Positions 20,169 to 28,010 of a stretch of 64,000 nucleotides of DNA are shown piece after piece. Below the pieces are notes generated by a model, which saw only the letters and a list, made by a program, of their open reading frames with translations, ran no database searches and was not told the DNA's origin. The DNA is from Zoogloea sp. GTDB taxonomy: Bacteria; Pseudomonadota; Gammaproteobacteria; Burkholderiales; Rhodocyclaceae. The DNA is taken from the NCBI RefSeq assembly GCF_028689785.1, contig NZ_JAQVCN010000008.1, forward strand, positions 50,963-114,962, given 5' to 3'. The translations under genes were made by a program, and so were the position numbers. Position 1 is the stretch's first letter. The number at the start of each line of letters is the position of its first letter.

Positions 20169-20396
20169 ATGGCTATTCGTGAGCTCTCGTCCCAAGAAGT
20201 CCAGAACGTTTCCGGTGGCACCTTCGGTCTCCTGTCCGGCCTGCTGTCCTTCAAGCTGAACCTGCTGAGCAGCCTCTTCGGCGGCAAGAGCGGCTGCTAC
20301 ACCCCCGCTCCGGCTCCCACCCCCTGCCAGCCGGCTCCGACCCCGAGCCCCTGTCAGACCTGCCAGCCGGCTCCCAAGCCCTCCTACGGCTGCTGA
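20169..20396 (+). CDS. Double-glycine-leader secreted peptide, bacteriocin/microcin-like precursor, Pro/Cys-rich
   Basis: A 75-residue precursor. Residues 1-17 (MAIRELSSQEVQNVSGG) match the double-glycine leader consensus for C39 peptidase exporters, with cleavage predicted after G17. The 58-residue core starts with a hydrophobic segment (TFGLLSGLLSFKLNLLSSLF), then GGKSG, then a tail of three related Pro/Ala units each ending in Cys (C53, C62, C75), plus C43 and C65: five cysteines. AAGAGG at 20155-20160 is a well-placed ribosome site for the ATG at 20169, so the longer frame back to 19986 was rejected. HlyD, C39-ABC and TolC genes follow. Function unknown: microcin-like, metal-binding or signalling are all possible. 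Confidence 0.85.
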   Translation: MAIRELSSQEVQNVSGGTFGLLSGLLSFKLNLLSSLFGGKSGCYTPAPAPTPCQPAPTPSPCQTCQPAPKPSYGC

Positions 20397-20476
20397 TTCA
20401 CGTTTTCGTGAATGAGGGATGACTGCCGCCTGCGGGTGAGCGGTTGACCATGACGGGCCACCCAGGGGTGGCCCGT
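20396..20476 (+). terminator. Two hairpins between the peptide gene and its exporter genes
   Basis: A 7-bp stem (20396-20402 with 20407-20413, TTTT loop) overlaps the peptide stop codon. A second, perfect 10-bp GC-rich stem (20453-20462 with 20467-20476, CAGG loop) follows. No strong T-tract follows, so partial termination or 3'-end stabilisation is more likely than a full stop. Such an arrangement would let the peptide be made in large excess over the exporter. Confidence 0.5.
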
Positions 20477-20619
20477 TGCCATTTGAACAAGTCGCCGGGA
20501 CATTCCTCACGCTGTTGGCGCCGATGCGCCGGAAGCGCGGGAATAGTTCAGCGCATGCTGCCGGGCGGGCATGCGACCCTGCGGCCAGCGACTTTGCCCG
20601 GCCTGCCCCCGTTGCCCCC

Positions 20620-21891
20620 GTGAAAGACGATTCCCTGTTCCGCCCCGAGGCCCTCGATGCCCAGCGCACCAACTGGCTTGGGCCTGTGGCGCTGAGCCAG
20701 CCACTCTCCTTCTCCGTCTTCGCCCTGCTGGCAGCCACGGCAGCCCTGGCGCTGATAGCCTTCTTCGCCTTTGGCAGCTACACCAAGCGCACCACCGTGG
20801 CGGGGCAGTTGCTGCCGGCGGGGGGGTGGTCCAAGGTCTATCCGGGCCAGTCCGGCGTGGTGGTGGAAAAGCGCGTGAGGGAGGGCCAGGCGGTGCGCGA
20901 GGGAGACGTGCTGTATGTGCTGTCCCTGGAGCGCAAGAGCGATGCCGCTCCCGGTGGCCTGGCCAGCATCACCGAGCAGGTCGAGGCGCGCCGCGACAGC
21001 CTGCGCAGCGAACTGGGCAAGACCGAGTCCCTGCAGCAGGAGCAGCGCGCTGCCCTGACCCGCAAGCAGGCCGCCTACGAGGCCGAGCTGCGGGTGATCG
21101 AGCAGTCCATGGAAGGCCAGCGCGCCCGCGTGGCCCTGGCCCAGGACACCCTGCAACGCTACCGGGGCCTGCTGGAGAAGGACTACATCGCCGGCGAACA
21201 GGTGCAGCTGCGCGAGGCCGATCTGATCGACCAGCGCTCGCGCCTCCAGGCTCTGGAGCGCGAGCGCCTCAATGGCCAGCGCGAGCTCACCCTGCTGCGT
21301 GGCGAGCTGTCGCGCATGCCTCTGGAGCAGTCCAAGCAGATCGCCGAGATTCGCCGCAGCATCTCCAGCTCCAATCAGGAGCTCACCGAGAGCGAGCTGC
21401 GTCGGCGCATCTTTGTGCTGGCACCCCGGGACGGGGTGGCAACGGCGGTGACGGCCGAGGTCGGCCATACCGTGGATGGCAGCCGCCCGGTGGTGTCCAT
21501 CGTGCCGCCCGGCGCCCGCCTGCAGGCCTACCTGTTTGCCCCGAGCAAGGCGGTGGGCTTCGTGCGCGAGGGGGAGGCGGTGATGCTGCGCTTCGACGCC
21601 TACCCCTACCAGAAGTTTGGCCATACCGCCGGGCGTGTGGCCCAGGTGGCCCGGGTCGCCCTGTCGAGCCAGGATCTGTCGGCCCTCGGCCTGTCCGGGC
21701 TGGATGGCGCCGGTAGTGGAGACCAGGTGTACCGCATCACGGTGGACCTGGCCGCCCAGTCAATCATGGCCTACGGCGAAGCGCGCCCCCTGCAGGTGGG
21801 GATGCAGCTTGAGGCCGACATCATGCAGGAGCGCCGCAAGCTCTACGAATGGGTTCTGGAACCCCTCATCAGCATCACCGGGAAGCTCTGA
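20620..21891 (+). CDS. HlyD-family periplasmic adaptor of a peptide type I secretion system
   Basis: Membrane-fusion protein linking the C39 ABC exporter to the TolC channel. After a short cytoplasmic start (VKDDSLFRPEALDAQRTNW) there is one membrane helix (FSVFALLAATAALALIAFFAFG), a biotinyl-lipoyl-like half motif (YPGQSGVVVEKRVREGQAVR), a long coiled coil, and a C-terminal barrel region ending at TGKL. The GTG at 20620 is chosen because CvaA-type adaptors start just before SLFRxEAL; the frame is open upstream to a TTG at 20476 and an ATG at 20524, neither with a good ribosome site. The ABC gene starts 4 bp after its stop. Confidence 0.88.
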   Translation: MKDDSLFRPEALDAQRTNWLGPVALSQPLSFSVFALLAATAALALIAFFAFGSYTKRTTVAGQLLPAGGWSKVYPGQSGVVVEKRVREGQAVREGDVLYVLSLERKSDAAPGGLASITEQVEARRDSLRSELGKTESLQQEQRAALTRKQAAYEAELRVIEQSMEGQRARVALAQDTLQRYRGLLEKDYIAGEQVQLREADLIDQRSRLQALERERLNGQRELTLLRGELSRMPLEQSKQIAEIRRSISSSNQELTESELRRRIFVLAPRDGVATAVTAEVGHTVDGSRPVVSIVPPGARLQAYLFAPSKAVGFVREGEAVMLRFDAYPYQKFGHTAGRVAQVARVALSSQDLSALGLSGLDGAGSGDQVYRITVDLAAQSIMAYGEARPLQVGMQLEADIMQERRKLYEWVLEPLISITGKL

Positions 21892-21895
21892 GCCC

Positions 21896-24070
21896 ATGTC
21901 CCTGATCGCCAGCCTGCCCGCCGCCTTCGGGCGCACGCTCCCCGTCATCCTGCAAACCGAAGCCACCGAATGCGGCCTGGCCTGCCTGGGCATGGTGTCC
22001 GGCTACCACGGGCGCCGCACCGACCTGGCCCAGCTGCGCCGCCAGTTCTCCATCTCCCAGCACGGTGCCACCCTGGGCCAGCTGATCGGCATCGCCAACG
22101 CCCTCGGCCTGGCCAGCCGGCCCCTGCGGCTGGACCTGGAAGATCTGGGCCAGTTGCGCACGCCATGCATCTTGCACTGGAACCTCAACCACTTCGTGGT
22201 GCTGAAGAAGGTGACTCGCCGCGGCATCCTCATCCATGACCCCGCCAGCGGCGCCCGCTGGGTGGCCCACGACGAGATTTCCCGCAGCTTTACCGGCGTG
22301 GCCCTGGAGCTGTGGCCCAGCGCCGAGTTCCGGCCATCGGCACCGCCGCCGGCGATCCGCTTCCGCGACCTGATCGGCCGCGTGGACGGGCTGTTCTCGG
22401 CCGCGACCCAGGTGCTCATCCTGGCGGCGGCCCTGGAGGTCTTCGCCCTGGCCAGCCCCTTCTACCTGCAGTGGGTGATCGACCATGTGCTGGTGTCCGC
22501 CGACCGGGATCTGCTCACCACCCTGGCTCTGGGCTTCGGTCTGCTGCTGATCGTCCAGCAGCTCTTCTCGGCCCTGCGGTCGTGGATACTGCTGCACATC
22601 GGTACCAACCTCAGCCTGCAATGGCGTACCAATGTCTTTGCCCACTTGCTACGCTTGCCCGTGCAGTACTTCGAGAAGCGTCACCTGGGCGATGTCGTAT
22701 CGCGCTTCGGGGCGGTGGACGAGATCCAGAGCAAGCTCACCGCCTCCTTCTTCTCGGTGCTGATCGATGGGGTGATGTCGGCGGTGACCCTGGCCATGAT
22801 GTTCCTGTACAGCCCGGCCCTGGCCTGGATGGCGCTTGCGGCGATGCTCACTTACGCCCTGATCCGCGCCCTGTGGTTCCGTCCCCTGCGCCTCGCAACC
22901 GAGCAGGAGATCGTCCATCACGCCAGCCAGCAGTCCCACTTTCTCGAGACCGTGCGTGGCATCAAGGCCGTCAAGCTGTTCCAGCGCCAGAACGAACGCC
23001 GCTCCGGCTGGCTGAGCCTGGTGGTCGAGCAGGTCAACGCGGGGGTGCGCACCCAGCGCCTGTTCATCGCCTTCGAGTCGATCAACGGCCTGCTGTTCGG
23101 CCTGGTGGGCATTGCCATCCTGTGGCTGGGGGCGAGGCAGACCCTGGACGGACTGATGACGGTGGGTGTGCTGATGGCCTTCAAGGCCTACAAGGATCAG
23201 TTCGACGGCCGCGTCGCTGGCCTGATCGAGAAGTTCTTCGAGTTGCGCATGCTGCGGCTGCAGGGCGAGCGTCTGGCCGACATCGTGCTCACCCAACCCG
23301 AGAAGGACGCCCCTGCCGGGCCCGGCCGTGAGGTGGCCAGCCTGGGGGCGCCGGCCGTGCGTCTGCAGGGCCTGCGCTTCCGCTATGCCGAGACCGATCC
23401 ATGGGTGGTGGACGGCATCGACCTGGAGATCCCGCCAGGCCAGTCTGTGGCCTTCGTCGGCCCGTCGGGTTGCGGCAAGACCACCCTGATCAACCTGATC
23501 CTGGGCGTCTTTCCGCCGGTGGAGGGCGACATCCTGATCGGCGACGCCAGCCTGCGGCGCAGCGGTGGCGAGGCGCCCCGGGCGCTGATCGGCACAGTGA
23601 TGCAGGATGACACCCTGTTCGCCGGCTCCATCGCCGACAACATCTGCTTCTTCGATCCGGCACCCGATCGGGCCCGCATCGAGGAATGTGCCCGCCTGGC
23701 GCAGATCCACGAGGAGATCGCCGCCATGGCCATGGGCTATCACACCCTGGTGGGGGATATGGGCACGGTGCTCTCCGGTGGGCAGAAGCAGCGCCTCTTT
23801 CTGGCCCGGGCGCTCTACAAGCAGCCGCGCATCCTGGTACTCGACGAGGCCACCAGCCACCTGGATGTGACCTGCGAGCAGGCCGTCAATGCGGCCATCC
23901 AGTCCCTCGACCTGACTCGCATCATCATCGCCCACCGCCCCGAGACCATTCTGAGCGCCGAGCGGGTGGTGATGCTGCACGGAGGCAAAGTGGTGGAGGA
24001 CATGCCAGTAAGCGAGCTGGTCGCCCGTCAGACCGCCGCCAGCACGGCCCAGGCTGCGGAGGCCGGCTGA
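21896..24070 (+). CDS. C39-peptidase ABC exporter for double-glycine peptides
   Basis: A 724-residue bifunctional peptidase/exporter (CvaB/LagD type). The N-terminal C39 domain is complete: Q20 and catalytic C26 in LQTEATECGLACL, H99 in NLNHFVVLK and D115 in LIHDPASG. A six-helix ABC membrane domain follows (about 160-440), then the ATPase with Walker A GPSGCGKTT (about residue 522), signature LSGGQKQR (about 626), Walker B ILVLDEATSHLD and the H-loop His in IIIAHRPET. It should cleave the leader of the peptide encoded at 20169 after VSGG and export the core. Its stop overlaps the TolC-gene start (TGATG at 24068-24072). Confidence 0.95.
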   Translation: MSLIASLPAAFGRTLPVILQTEATECGLACLGMVSGYHGRRTDLAQLRRQFSISQHGATLGQLIGIANALGLASRPLRLDLEDLGQLRTPCILHWNLNHFVVLKKVTRRGILIHDPASGARWVAHDEISRSFTGVALELWPSAEFRPSAPPPAIRFRDLIGRVDGLFSAATQVLILAAALEVFALASPFYLQWVIDHVLVSADRDLLTTLALGFGLLLIVQQLFSALRSWILLHIGTNLSLQWRTNVFAHLLRLPVQYFEKRHLGDVVSRFGAVDEIQSKLTASFFSVLIDGVMSAVTLAMMFLYSPALAWMALAAMLTYALIRALWFRPLRLATEQEIVHHASQQSHFLETVRGIKAVKLFQRQNERRSGWLSLVVEQVNAGVRTQRLFIAFESINGLLFGLVGIAILWLGARQTLDGLMTVGVLMAFKAYKDQFDGRVAGLIEKFFELRMLRLQGERLADIVLTQPEKDAPAGPGREVASLGAPAVRLQGLRFRYAETDPWVVDGIDLEIPPGQSVAFVGPSGCGKTTLINLILGVFPPVEGDILIGDASLRRSGGEAPRALIGTVMQDDTLFAGSIADNICFFDPAPDRARIEECARLAQIHEEIAAMAMGYHTLVGDMGTVLSGGQKQRLFLARALYKQPRILVLDEATSHLDVTCEQAVNAAIQSLDLTRIIIAHRPETILSAERVVMLHGGKVVEDMPVSELVARQTAASTAQAAEAG

Positions 24071-25488
24071 TGCGGCGCCTGTTTGCAATGCTGGCCCTGC
24101 TGGTGGTATGCGGCCCGGCCGCGGCCTTTGACCCCCTTGGGAGCCGTACCGATCTGCTGGATCTCACACCCCCCGGGCAGGTGCCGCTGGACGCCGAGCT
24201 GAACGGTGGGGTGCGCTGCCCTGAGCCCTTCGCCGGCGGCGACATCAGCCTTTCGGAGGTGGTGCGTCGGGCCCTGTGCCGCGACCCGCGCGCGCGCCAG
24301 GCCTGGGCCGCTGCGTCCCTTGCTGCCGCGCGCCTGGGGGCGGCCCGTGCCGCCTATCTGCCAACCCTGAACGCTAACCTGACACGCAGCCGGAGCGGCC
24401 AGACCCTGGAGCAGGGCGGCAGCACAACGCGCTCCGACAGCCGCGGGCGGGGTAGCCAGCTGGATCTGGCCTGGAATCTGTTCGACTTCGGGCAGCGCGA
24501 GGCCAGCGTGGATAGCGCCCGCCAGACCCTGTTGGCGGCGGCGGCCAGCCAGAACCTGAGCATCCAGACCATCTTCCTGGACGCCGCAAATGCCTACTTT
24601 GGCTTGCTCAACGCCCAGGGCGAGCTGGCCGTGGCCCAGGAGGTGGAGCGCATCAACCTGCAGAGCTTCCTGGCGGCCGAGGCCAAGCACGCTGCCGGCG
24701 TGGGTGATCTGACCTCGAAGTTGCAGACCCAGACCGCCTTTGCCCAAGCCATCCTGGCCCGGGTGCGGGCCGAGGGCAATCTCCGTAACGCCCAGGGCCA
24801 GCTGGCGGTCAGCATCGGCGAGCCGCCCCTGCGCCCGGTGAAAGTGGATGCGGATGATGCCCATTTGCCTGACACGAGCTTCGTGAAAAGTGTGGACGCG
24901 CTGCTGGAGCTTGCCCAGAAGACCCACCCGGAGCTGGCCTCGGCCCGTGCCAGGTTGTCTTCTGCGCGGGCCCGCATCGCTGTGGCCGACCGGGCCTACC
25001 TGCCGTCGGTGAGCCTCAATGCCGTTCGTTCGAGCAATGATCGGCGTTACGACAATGGCACGCCGGCCCTCGATCAGAACGACCGCAGTGTCAGCGTGCA
25101 GCTCAACGTGCCGATCTTCGACGGCTTCTCCCGCCACTACCAGGGAGCGGCGGCCCGTGCCGAGTTCGAGCAGGCCGACGCCGAGCTGCGCGGTGTGGAG
25201 CAGCGGGTGGCGCTGGAGGTATGGCAGGCCTACCAGACCCTGCAGACCCAGACCCAGACCCTGGACAGCACCCAGAAGCTGCTCGGCTACGCGACCAAAT
25301 CCCTGGAGGTGGCCCAGGGCCGGTACAAGGCTGGGGTTGGCAGCACCCTGGAGCTCCTGGAGGCCCAGCGCGCCATGGCCGACGCCGCCCAGCAGCGCAT
25401 CAATGCCCTGTCCAGTTGGCGTGCCACCCGTCTGCGTCTGGCGGCCAGCCTGGGCAAGCTGGGTTTCTGGAGCGTGGAAGGGGGCTGA
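24070..25488 (+). CDS. TolC-family outer-membrane channel of the peptide exporter
   Basis: A 472-residue outer-membrane efflux protein completing the type I system. It has a signal peptide (MRRLFAMLALLVVCGPAAA), and two tandem OEP repeats, the first around SLSEVVRRALCRDPRARQ and AAYLPTLNAN, the second around LLELAQKTHPELASARA and RAYLPSVSLN. This internal duplication is the hallmark of TolC. The start overlaps the ABC stop, so the export genes are coupled. A dedicated TolC gene in the cluster suggests the pathway does not rely on the housekeeping TolC. Confidence 0.92.
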   Translation: MRRLFAMLALLVVCGPAAAFDPLGSRTDLLDLTPPGQVPLDAELNGGVRCPEPFAGGDISLSEVVRRALCRDPRARQAWAAASLAAARLGAARAAYLPTLNANLTRSRSGQTLEQGGSTTRSDSRGRGSQLDLAWNLFDFGQREASVDSARQTLLAAAASQNLSIQTIFLDAANAYFGLLNAQGELAVAQEVERINLQSFLAAEAKHAAGVGDLTSKLQTQTAFAQAILARVRAEGNLRNAQGQLAVSIGEPPLRPVKVDADDAHLPDTSFVKSVDALLELAQKTHPELASARARLSSARARIAVADRAYLPSVSLNAVRSSNDRRYDNGTPALDQNDRSVSVQLNVPIFDGFSRHYQGAAARAEFEQADAELRGVEQRVALEVWQAYQTLQTQTQTLDSTQKLLGYATKSLEVAQGRYKAGVGSTLELLEAQRAMADAAQQRINALSSWRATRLRLAASLGKLGFWSVEGG

Positions 25489-25497
25489 CCCACAAAG

Positions 25498-25533
25498 CAA
25501 AACCGCCGCGGGGCAAGGCCCGGCGGCGGCTTT
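25498..25533. terminator. Terminator between convergent TolC and DUF481 genes
   Basis: Arms 25503-25514 and 25518-25529 pair over 12 bp with one mismatch and a 3-base loop. The minus strand then reads TTTTGCTTT, a reasonable U-tract, so it should stop DUF481 transcription; the plus side has only CTTT. Confidence 0.75.
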
Positions 25534-25553
25534 GGGGTAGCGCCTGATGTCGC

Positions 25554-26330
25554 TTAGTCGGCGCCGAACTTCACGTTTACACCCGCCAGGAAAAGGGTGT
25601 CGTTCTGCTTGGCCGGGGACTGGGCCAGGCTGTCGTAGCGGTTCTGGAAGCCCACGGTCAGGTTCATGGTCTTGTTCATGGCCACTGACAGGCCGGCGTC
25701 GAAGATGGCCCGGAACTCGCCGGTGTCACGCAGGTTGGGATAGACCACCAGACGCTGCTTGAAGCTGGTGGTGTCGGTCAGGCGGTGGCTGGACTCTTCG
25801 CCGAGGATCATCTCGGGCGTGGTGTAGGTGCGGCGCAGCTCGTTGTCGATGAGCACGCCGGAGGAGGCGTAGCGATCGACCTTGTAGCCGAGACCGCCGA
25901 ACACGTCCCAAGTGGTTTCCGGGGTCTTGATCAGGTGATAGCCCACGCCGCCATTGACGCCGGCACGCAGGTTGAGGTGCTTGAGCTGATCGCGCTCCAG
26001 GTCGAGGCCGCCAAAGGCAAATACCTTGTCGCTCAGGTTGTGGTCGTAACGGGTGCCGGCGCGCCACAGGTTGGCCGTGGTGTTGGTGTTGTCGTCCTTG
26101 TCTTTGGACTGGGCGAACAGGGCCTGGCCATAGACTGACCACTTGTCGGTTGCGGTGATGCGGGCGGCGTCCAGGTTGATGTTCACGGAGCTGTTGCGGG
26201 CATTGCCGGACGAGAACGAAGCGGCTGCGCCACCCACGCCACGCCACTGACCGTCTGCCTTGATGTCGTCGGCGACGGCCTGGCCGCAGGCCAGCAGGGC
26301 GGAGACAGTCAGCAGGGAGAGCTTCTTCAT
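25554..26330 (-). CDS. DUF481 outer-membrane beta-barrel protein
   Basis: A 258-residue DUF481 (YdiY-like) protein: signal peptide MKKLSLLTVSALLACGQAVA, then alternating beta strands rich in aromatic and polar residues (KWSVYGQALFAQSKDKD, LWRAGTRYDHNLSDKVFAFG), ending VNVKFGAD. DUF481 proteins are predicted outer-membrane barrels of unknown function. The start at 26330 is preferred over 26351 because GGAAGTTCC precedes it and it begins the signal peptide. It converges with the peptide-export operon; no functional link is evident. Confidence 0.85.
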   Translation of the reverse strand: MKKLSLLTVSALLACGQAVADDIKADGQWRGVGGAAASFSSGNARNSSVNINLDAARITATDKWSVYGQALFAQSKDKDDNTNTTANLWRAGTRYDHNLSDKVFAFGGLDLERDQLKHLNLRAGVNGGVGYHLIKTPETTWDVFGGLGYKVDRYASSGVLIDNELRRTYTTPEMILGEESSHRLTDTTSFKQRLVVYPNLRDTGEFRAIFDAGLSVAMNKTMNLTVGFQNRYDSLAQSPAKQNDTLFLAGVNVKFGAD

Positions 26331-26524
26331 GGAACTTCCTTTCTTGCGCATTGAGCCCTGGTGGGCACGGAAAGCGCAGAGGATAAGAAGTTGGCCGATC
26401 TAAAGGTGCCTAATATTCCTCAAGGCACAACTGTTTGCGTATGTGGAATTTTGTATCTCGGTCGAAGCGGGGCGCCTGGGTTTCCCTTCGCCAGTGGCAT
26501 GGTGGGGATGGCCGAGGGGCTAGG

Positions 26525-27445
26525 TCAAGGCAGCAACCCTGCCTCCCGCAGCAAGGGCTCCTCATATACGGAATCTTCCGCCGGGTAGCGCAACTTCGGA
26601 AAATCAAGTGCTTTTGCAAGTGACCAAATGATGCTCTCCCCGGCGGGCAGGGTGTCAGGTGTTTGTGCGTACAGCGGGTCCTGAAATGCGCTGCGGGTGG
26701 ATGTCACCTGCCAGCCACTGGTGGTGAGTGCTGCAATTACCGCGGGCAATGCTGCCGCATTGATCTGGTTGGTATGCAGCAGCATGACATGGGCGGGGCT
26801 TCTCCCCAGGACCTTGTAGGCAAGCTGGTCGTAGTATTCCGCGCGGTTGAGCAGATGGCGGATGTAGGCCTGTTTCACGCGCCCAGCCTTATCGGCATCG
26901 CCCGCCTTCAAGTGAGCGGTATAGACAATGTTGTAGTACCAATCGCTGGCGTCAATGGAGACAGGGGCATTCCTGTAGCTGTTCTTGGCCATCCAGGCCC
27001 GCATGCCATCGCGCTTGGCCTGCGTATCCCCTTCCTTCAGATAGGGGAATCTGAGCATGGGCGTGAAGGTGGGCAGATCTCGAATCGCTGCATCGGCCGC
27101 CTGCACATCGGCGATGAACCAGTCCAGTGACACCTTGGGATCGGCAAGGCTGCGATGACTGGCCGTGTGATTTCCTACGAGATGCCCCGCCTGCGCCCAT
27201 GCCTTGACCAATCCCAGCCCGTCGGTGCCGCCCATGCGCGCCAAGGAGGGAAACAGGGCCGCTGTGATCTGATGCGTGTGCAAGGCCGCCAGTATCTGTG
27301 CATTCCACTGGGCCGCATCGGGCTGTGTCCCTGGATTGAAGCCGTCGTCGAAGGTGAGGGCGAGTGTCTTCGCCGTGCAGAGGGACGCCCATAAGGAAAG
27401 GACAAGGACGGCGAGCAAGCGAAAGGGAAGATGTTGGGAGGTCAT
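26525..27445 (-). CDS. Secreted polysaccharide deacetylase (NodB-like)
   Basis: A 306-residue carbohydrate esterase family 4 type protein. A signal peptide (PFRLLAVLVLSLWASLCTAK) is followed directly by the NodB motif LALTFDDGFNPG (catalytic and metal Asp), then the metal-binding GNHTASH, and LRFPYLKEG. MLLHTNQINAAALP near the C-terminus probably supplies the later catalytic His. Likely substrates are peptidoglycan or an N-acetylated exopolysaccharide in the periplasm or at the surface; the sequence does not decide. It stands alone on the minus strand. Confidence 0.88.
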   Translation of the reverse strand: MTSQHLPFRLLAVLVLSLWASLCTAKTLALTFDDGFNPGTQPDAAQWNAQILAALHTHQITAALFPSLARMGGTDGLGLVKAWAQAGHLVGNHTASHRSLADPKVSLDWFIADVQAADAAIRDLPTFTPMLRFPYLKEGDTQAKRDGMRAWMAKNSYRNAPVSIDASDWYYNIVYTAHLKAGDADKAGRVKQAYIRHLLNRAEYYDQLAYKVLGRSPAHVMLLHTNQINAAALPAVIAALTTSGWQVTSTRSAFQDPLYAQTPDTLPAGESIIWSLAKALDFPKLRYPAEDSVYEEPLLREAGLLP

Positions 27446-27662
27446 GCCTTGGCAATAGGTGCGTTGTTATCGGGAAGATGCTGGATTGCTCAATCGCTGC
27501 CCAGTTCCCAAAACGAAGCGCGATTGATCGAGCCGGCGATCATCTTGCGGTTGAACAAACCGATCACGACACCCAGATACGGTCAGCCCCAACCTCTTGG
27601 CCACGCGGAAGGCCTTGTCGGCATACTGCAGAGGCGTGCGCAGTGGGAGTCACCCTGAAATG

Positions 27663-27694
27663 AAAAAAGCCCGGCACCGCAAAGGAGGCCGGGC
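27663..27694 (-). terminator. Intrinsic terminator downstream of the DUF2892 gene
   Basis: On the minus strand GCCCGGC (27694-27688) pairs with GCCGGGC (27675-27669), followed directly by six T (27668-27663). It sits 29 bp past the DUF2892 stop and is a classical Rho-independent terminator. The rest of the 277-bp gap to 27445 holds nothing recognisable. Confidence 0.85.
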
Positions 27695-27722
27695 CGGGGG
27701 TGTCCGGGGGAGGAGGGGGAGC

Positions 27723-27917
27723 TCAGTCCTTCTTCATCGGACAGGTATTCATGCCGAGCAGGGGATAGACCGGGCAGAAGCCGGTCAGGCCTGTGGCAAG
27801 GGGAACCACGCCGATCCAGGCCCAGGTCGGTCCGCCCAGAAGGGCAGCCCAGGCTACCAGGGCCACGCCGCCGCCAATCCGCAACACCTTGTCGATACCG
27901 CCCACGTTCGCTTTCAT
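27723..27917 (-). CDS. DUF2892 small inner-membrane protein
   Basis: A 64-residue protein of the DUF2892 (YgaP-like membrane) family: MKANVGGIDKVLRIGGGVAL, a first helix, the PTWAWIGVVPLATGLTGFCPVYPLLG second helix and a C-terminal CPMKKD. Two conserved cysteines are present (FCPVYP and NTCPM). The ATG at 27917 has AAGGAGG at 27923-27929; the frame upstream to 27962 is ignored. In YgaP the similar domain follows a rhodanese, so a sulfur or redox role is plausible. A palindrome at 27980-27997 lies upstream. Confidence 0.85.
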   Translation of the reverse strand: MKANVGGIDKVLRIGGGVALVAWAALLGGPTWAWIGVVPLATGLTGFCPVYPLLGMNTCPMKKD

Positions 27918-27950
27918 GATCGCCTCCTTGGCACATTGGTTCAGGTGGGC

Positions 27951-27956
27951 GTATTG
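27951..27956 (-). promoter_or_regulatory. Candidate -10 element of the DUF2892 gene
   Basis: CAATAC read on the minus strand. A start about 7 bp downstream would place the centre of the 27980-27997 palindrome near -44, roughly the position used by class II Crp/Fnr activators (about -41.5). Inferred from spacing only. Confidence 0.3.
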
Positions 27957-27979
27957 GAGCATTCGCCGTCGGGGGGCGT

Positions 27980-27997
27980 CTGTAACCTTGGTTACAG
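27980..27997. promoter_or_regulatory. Palindromic operator, probable Crp/Fnr-family binding site
   Basis: CTGTAACC-TT-GGTTACAG: two perfectly complementary 8-bp half sites with a 2-bp spacer. It lies between the stop of the Crp/Fnr regulator gene and the DUF2892 start, where a dimeric helix-turn-helix regulator would bind. The half site differs from canonical FNR (TTGAT) and E. coli CRP (TGTGA) but shares the TGT-A pattern. Confidence 0.6.
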
Positions 27998-28010
27998 AGC
28001 CGGCAGGGCT

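Noticed and set aside
20476..20619. Longer N-terminus of the HlyD adaptor from TTG 20476 or ATG 20524
   Set aside because: The first start lies at the edge of a hairpin and neither has a good ribosome site; CvaA-type adaptors begin just before SLFRxEAL. Not excluded, only less likely.
26405..26428. 6-bp inverted repeat GTGCCT/AGGCAC downstream of the deacetylase gene
   Set aside because: Short stem with a long loop and no T-tract; expected by chance.
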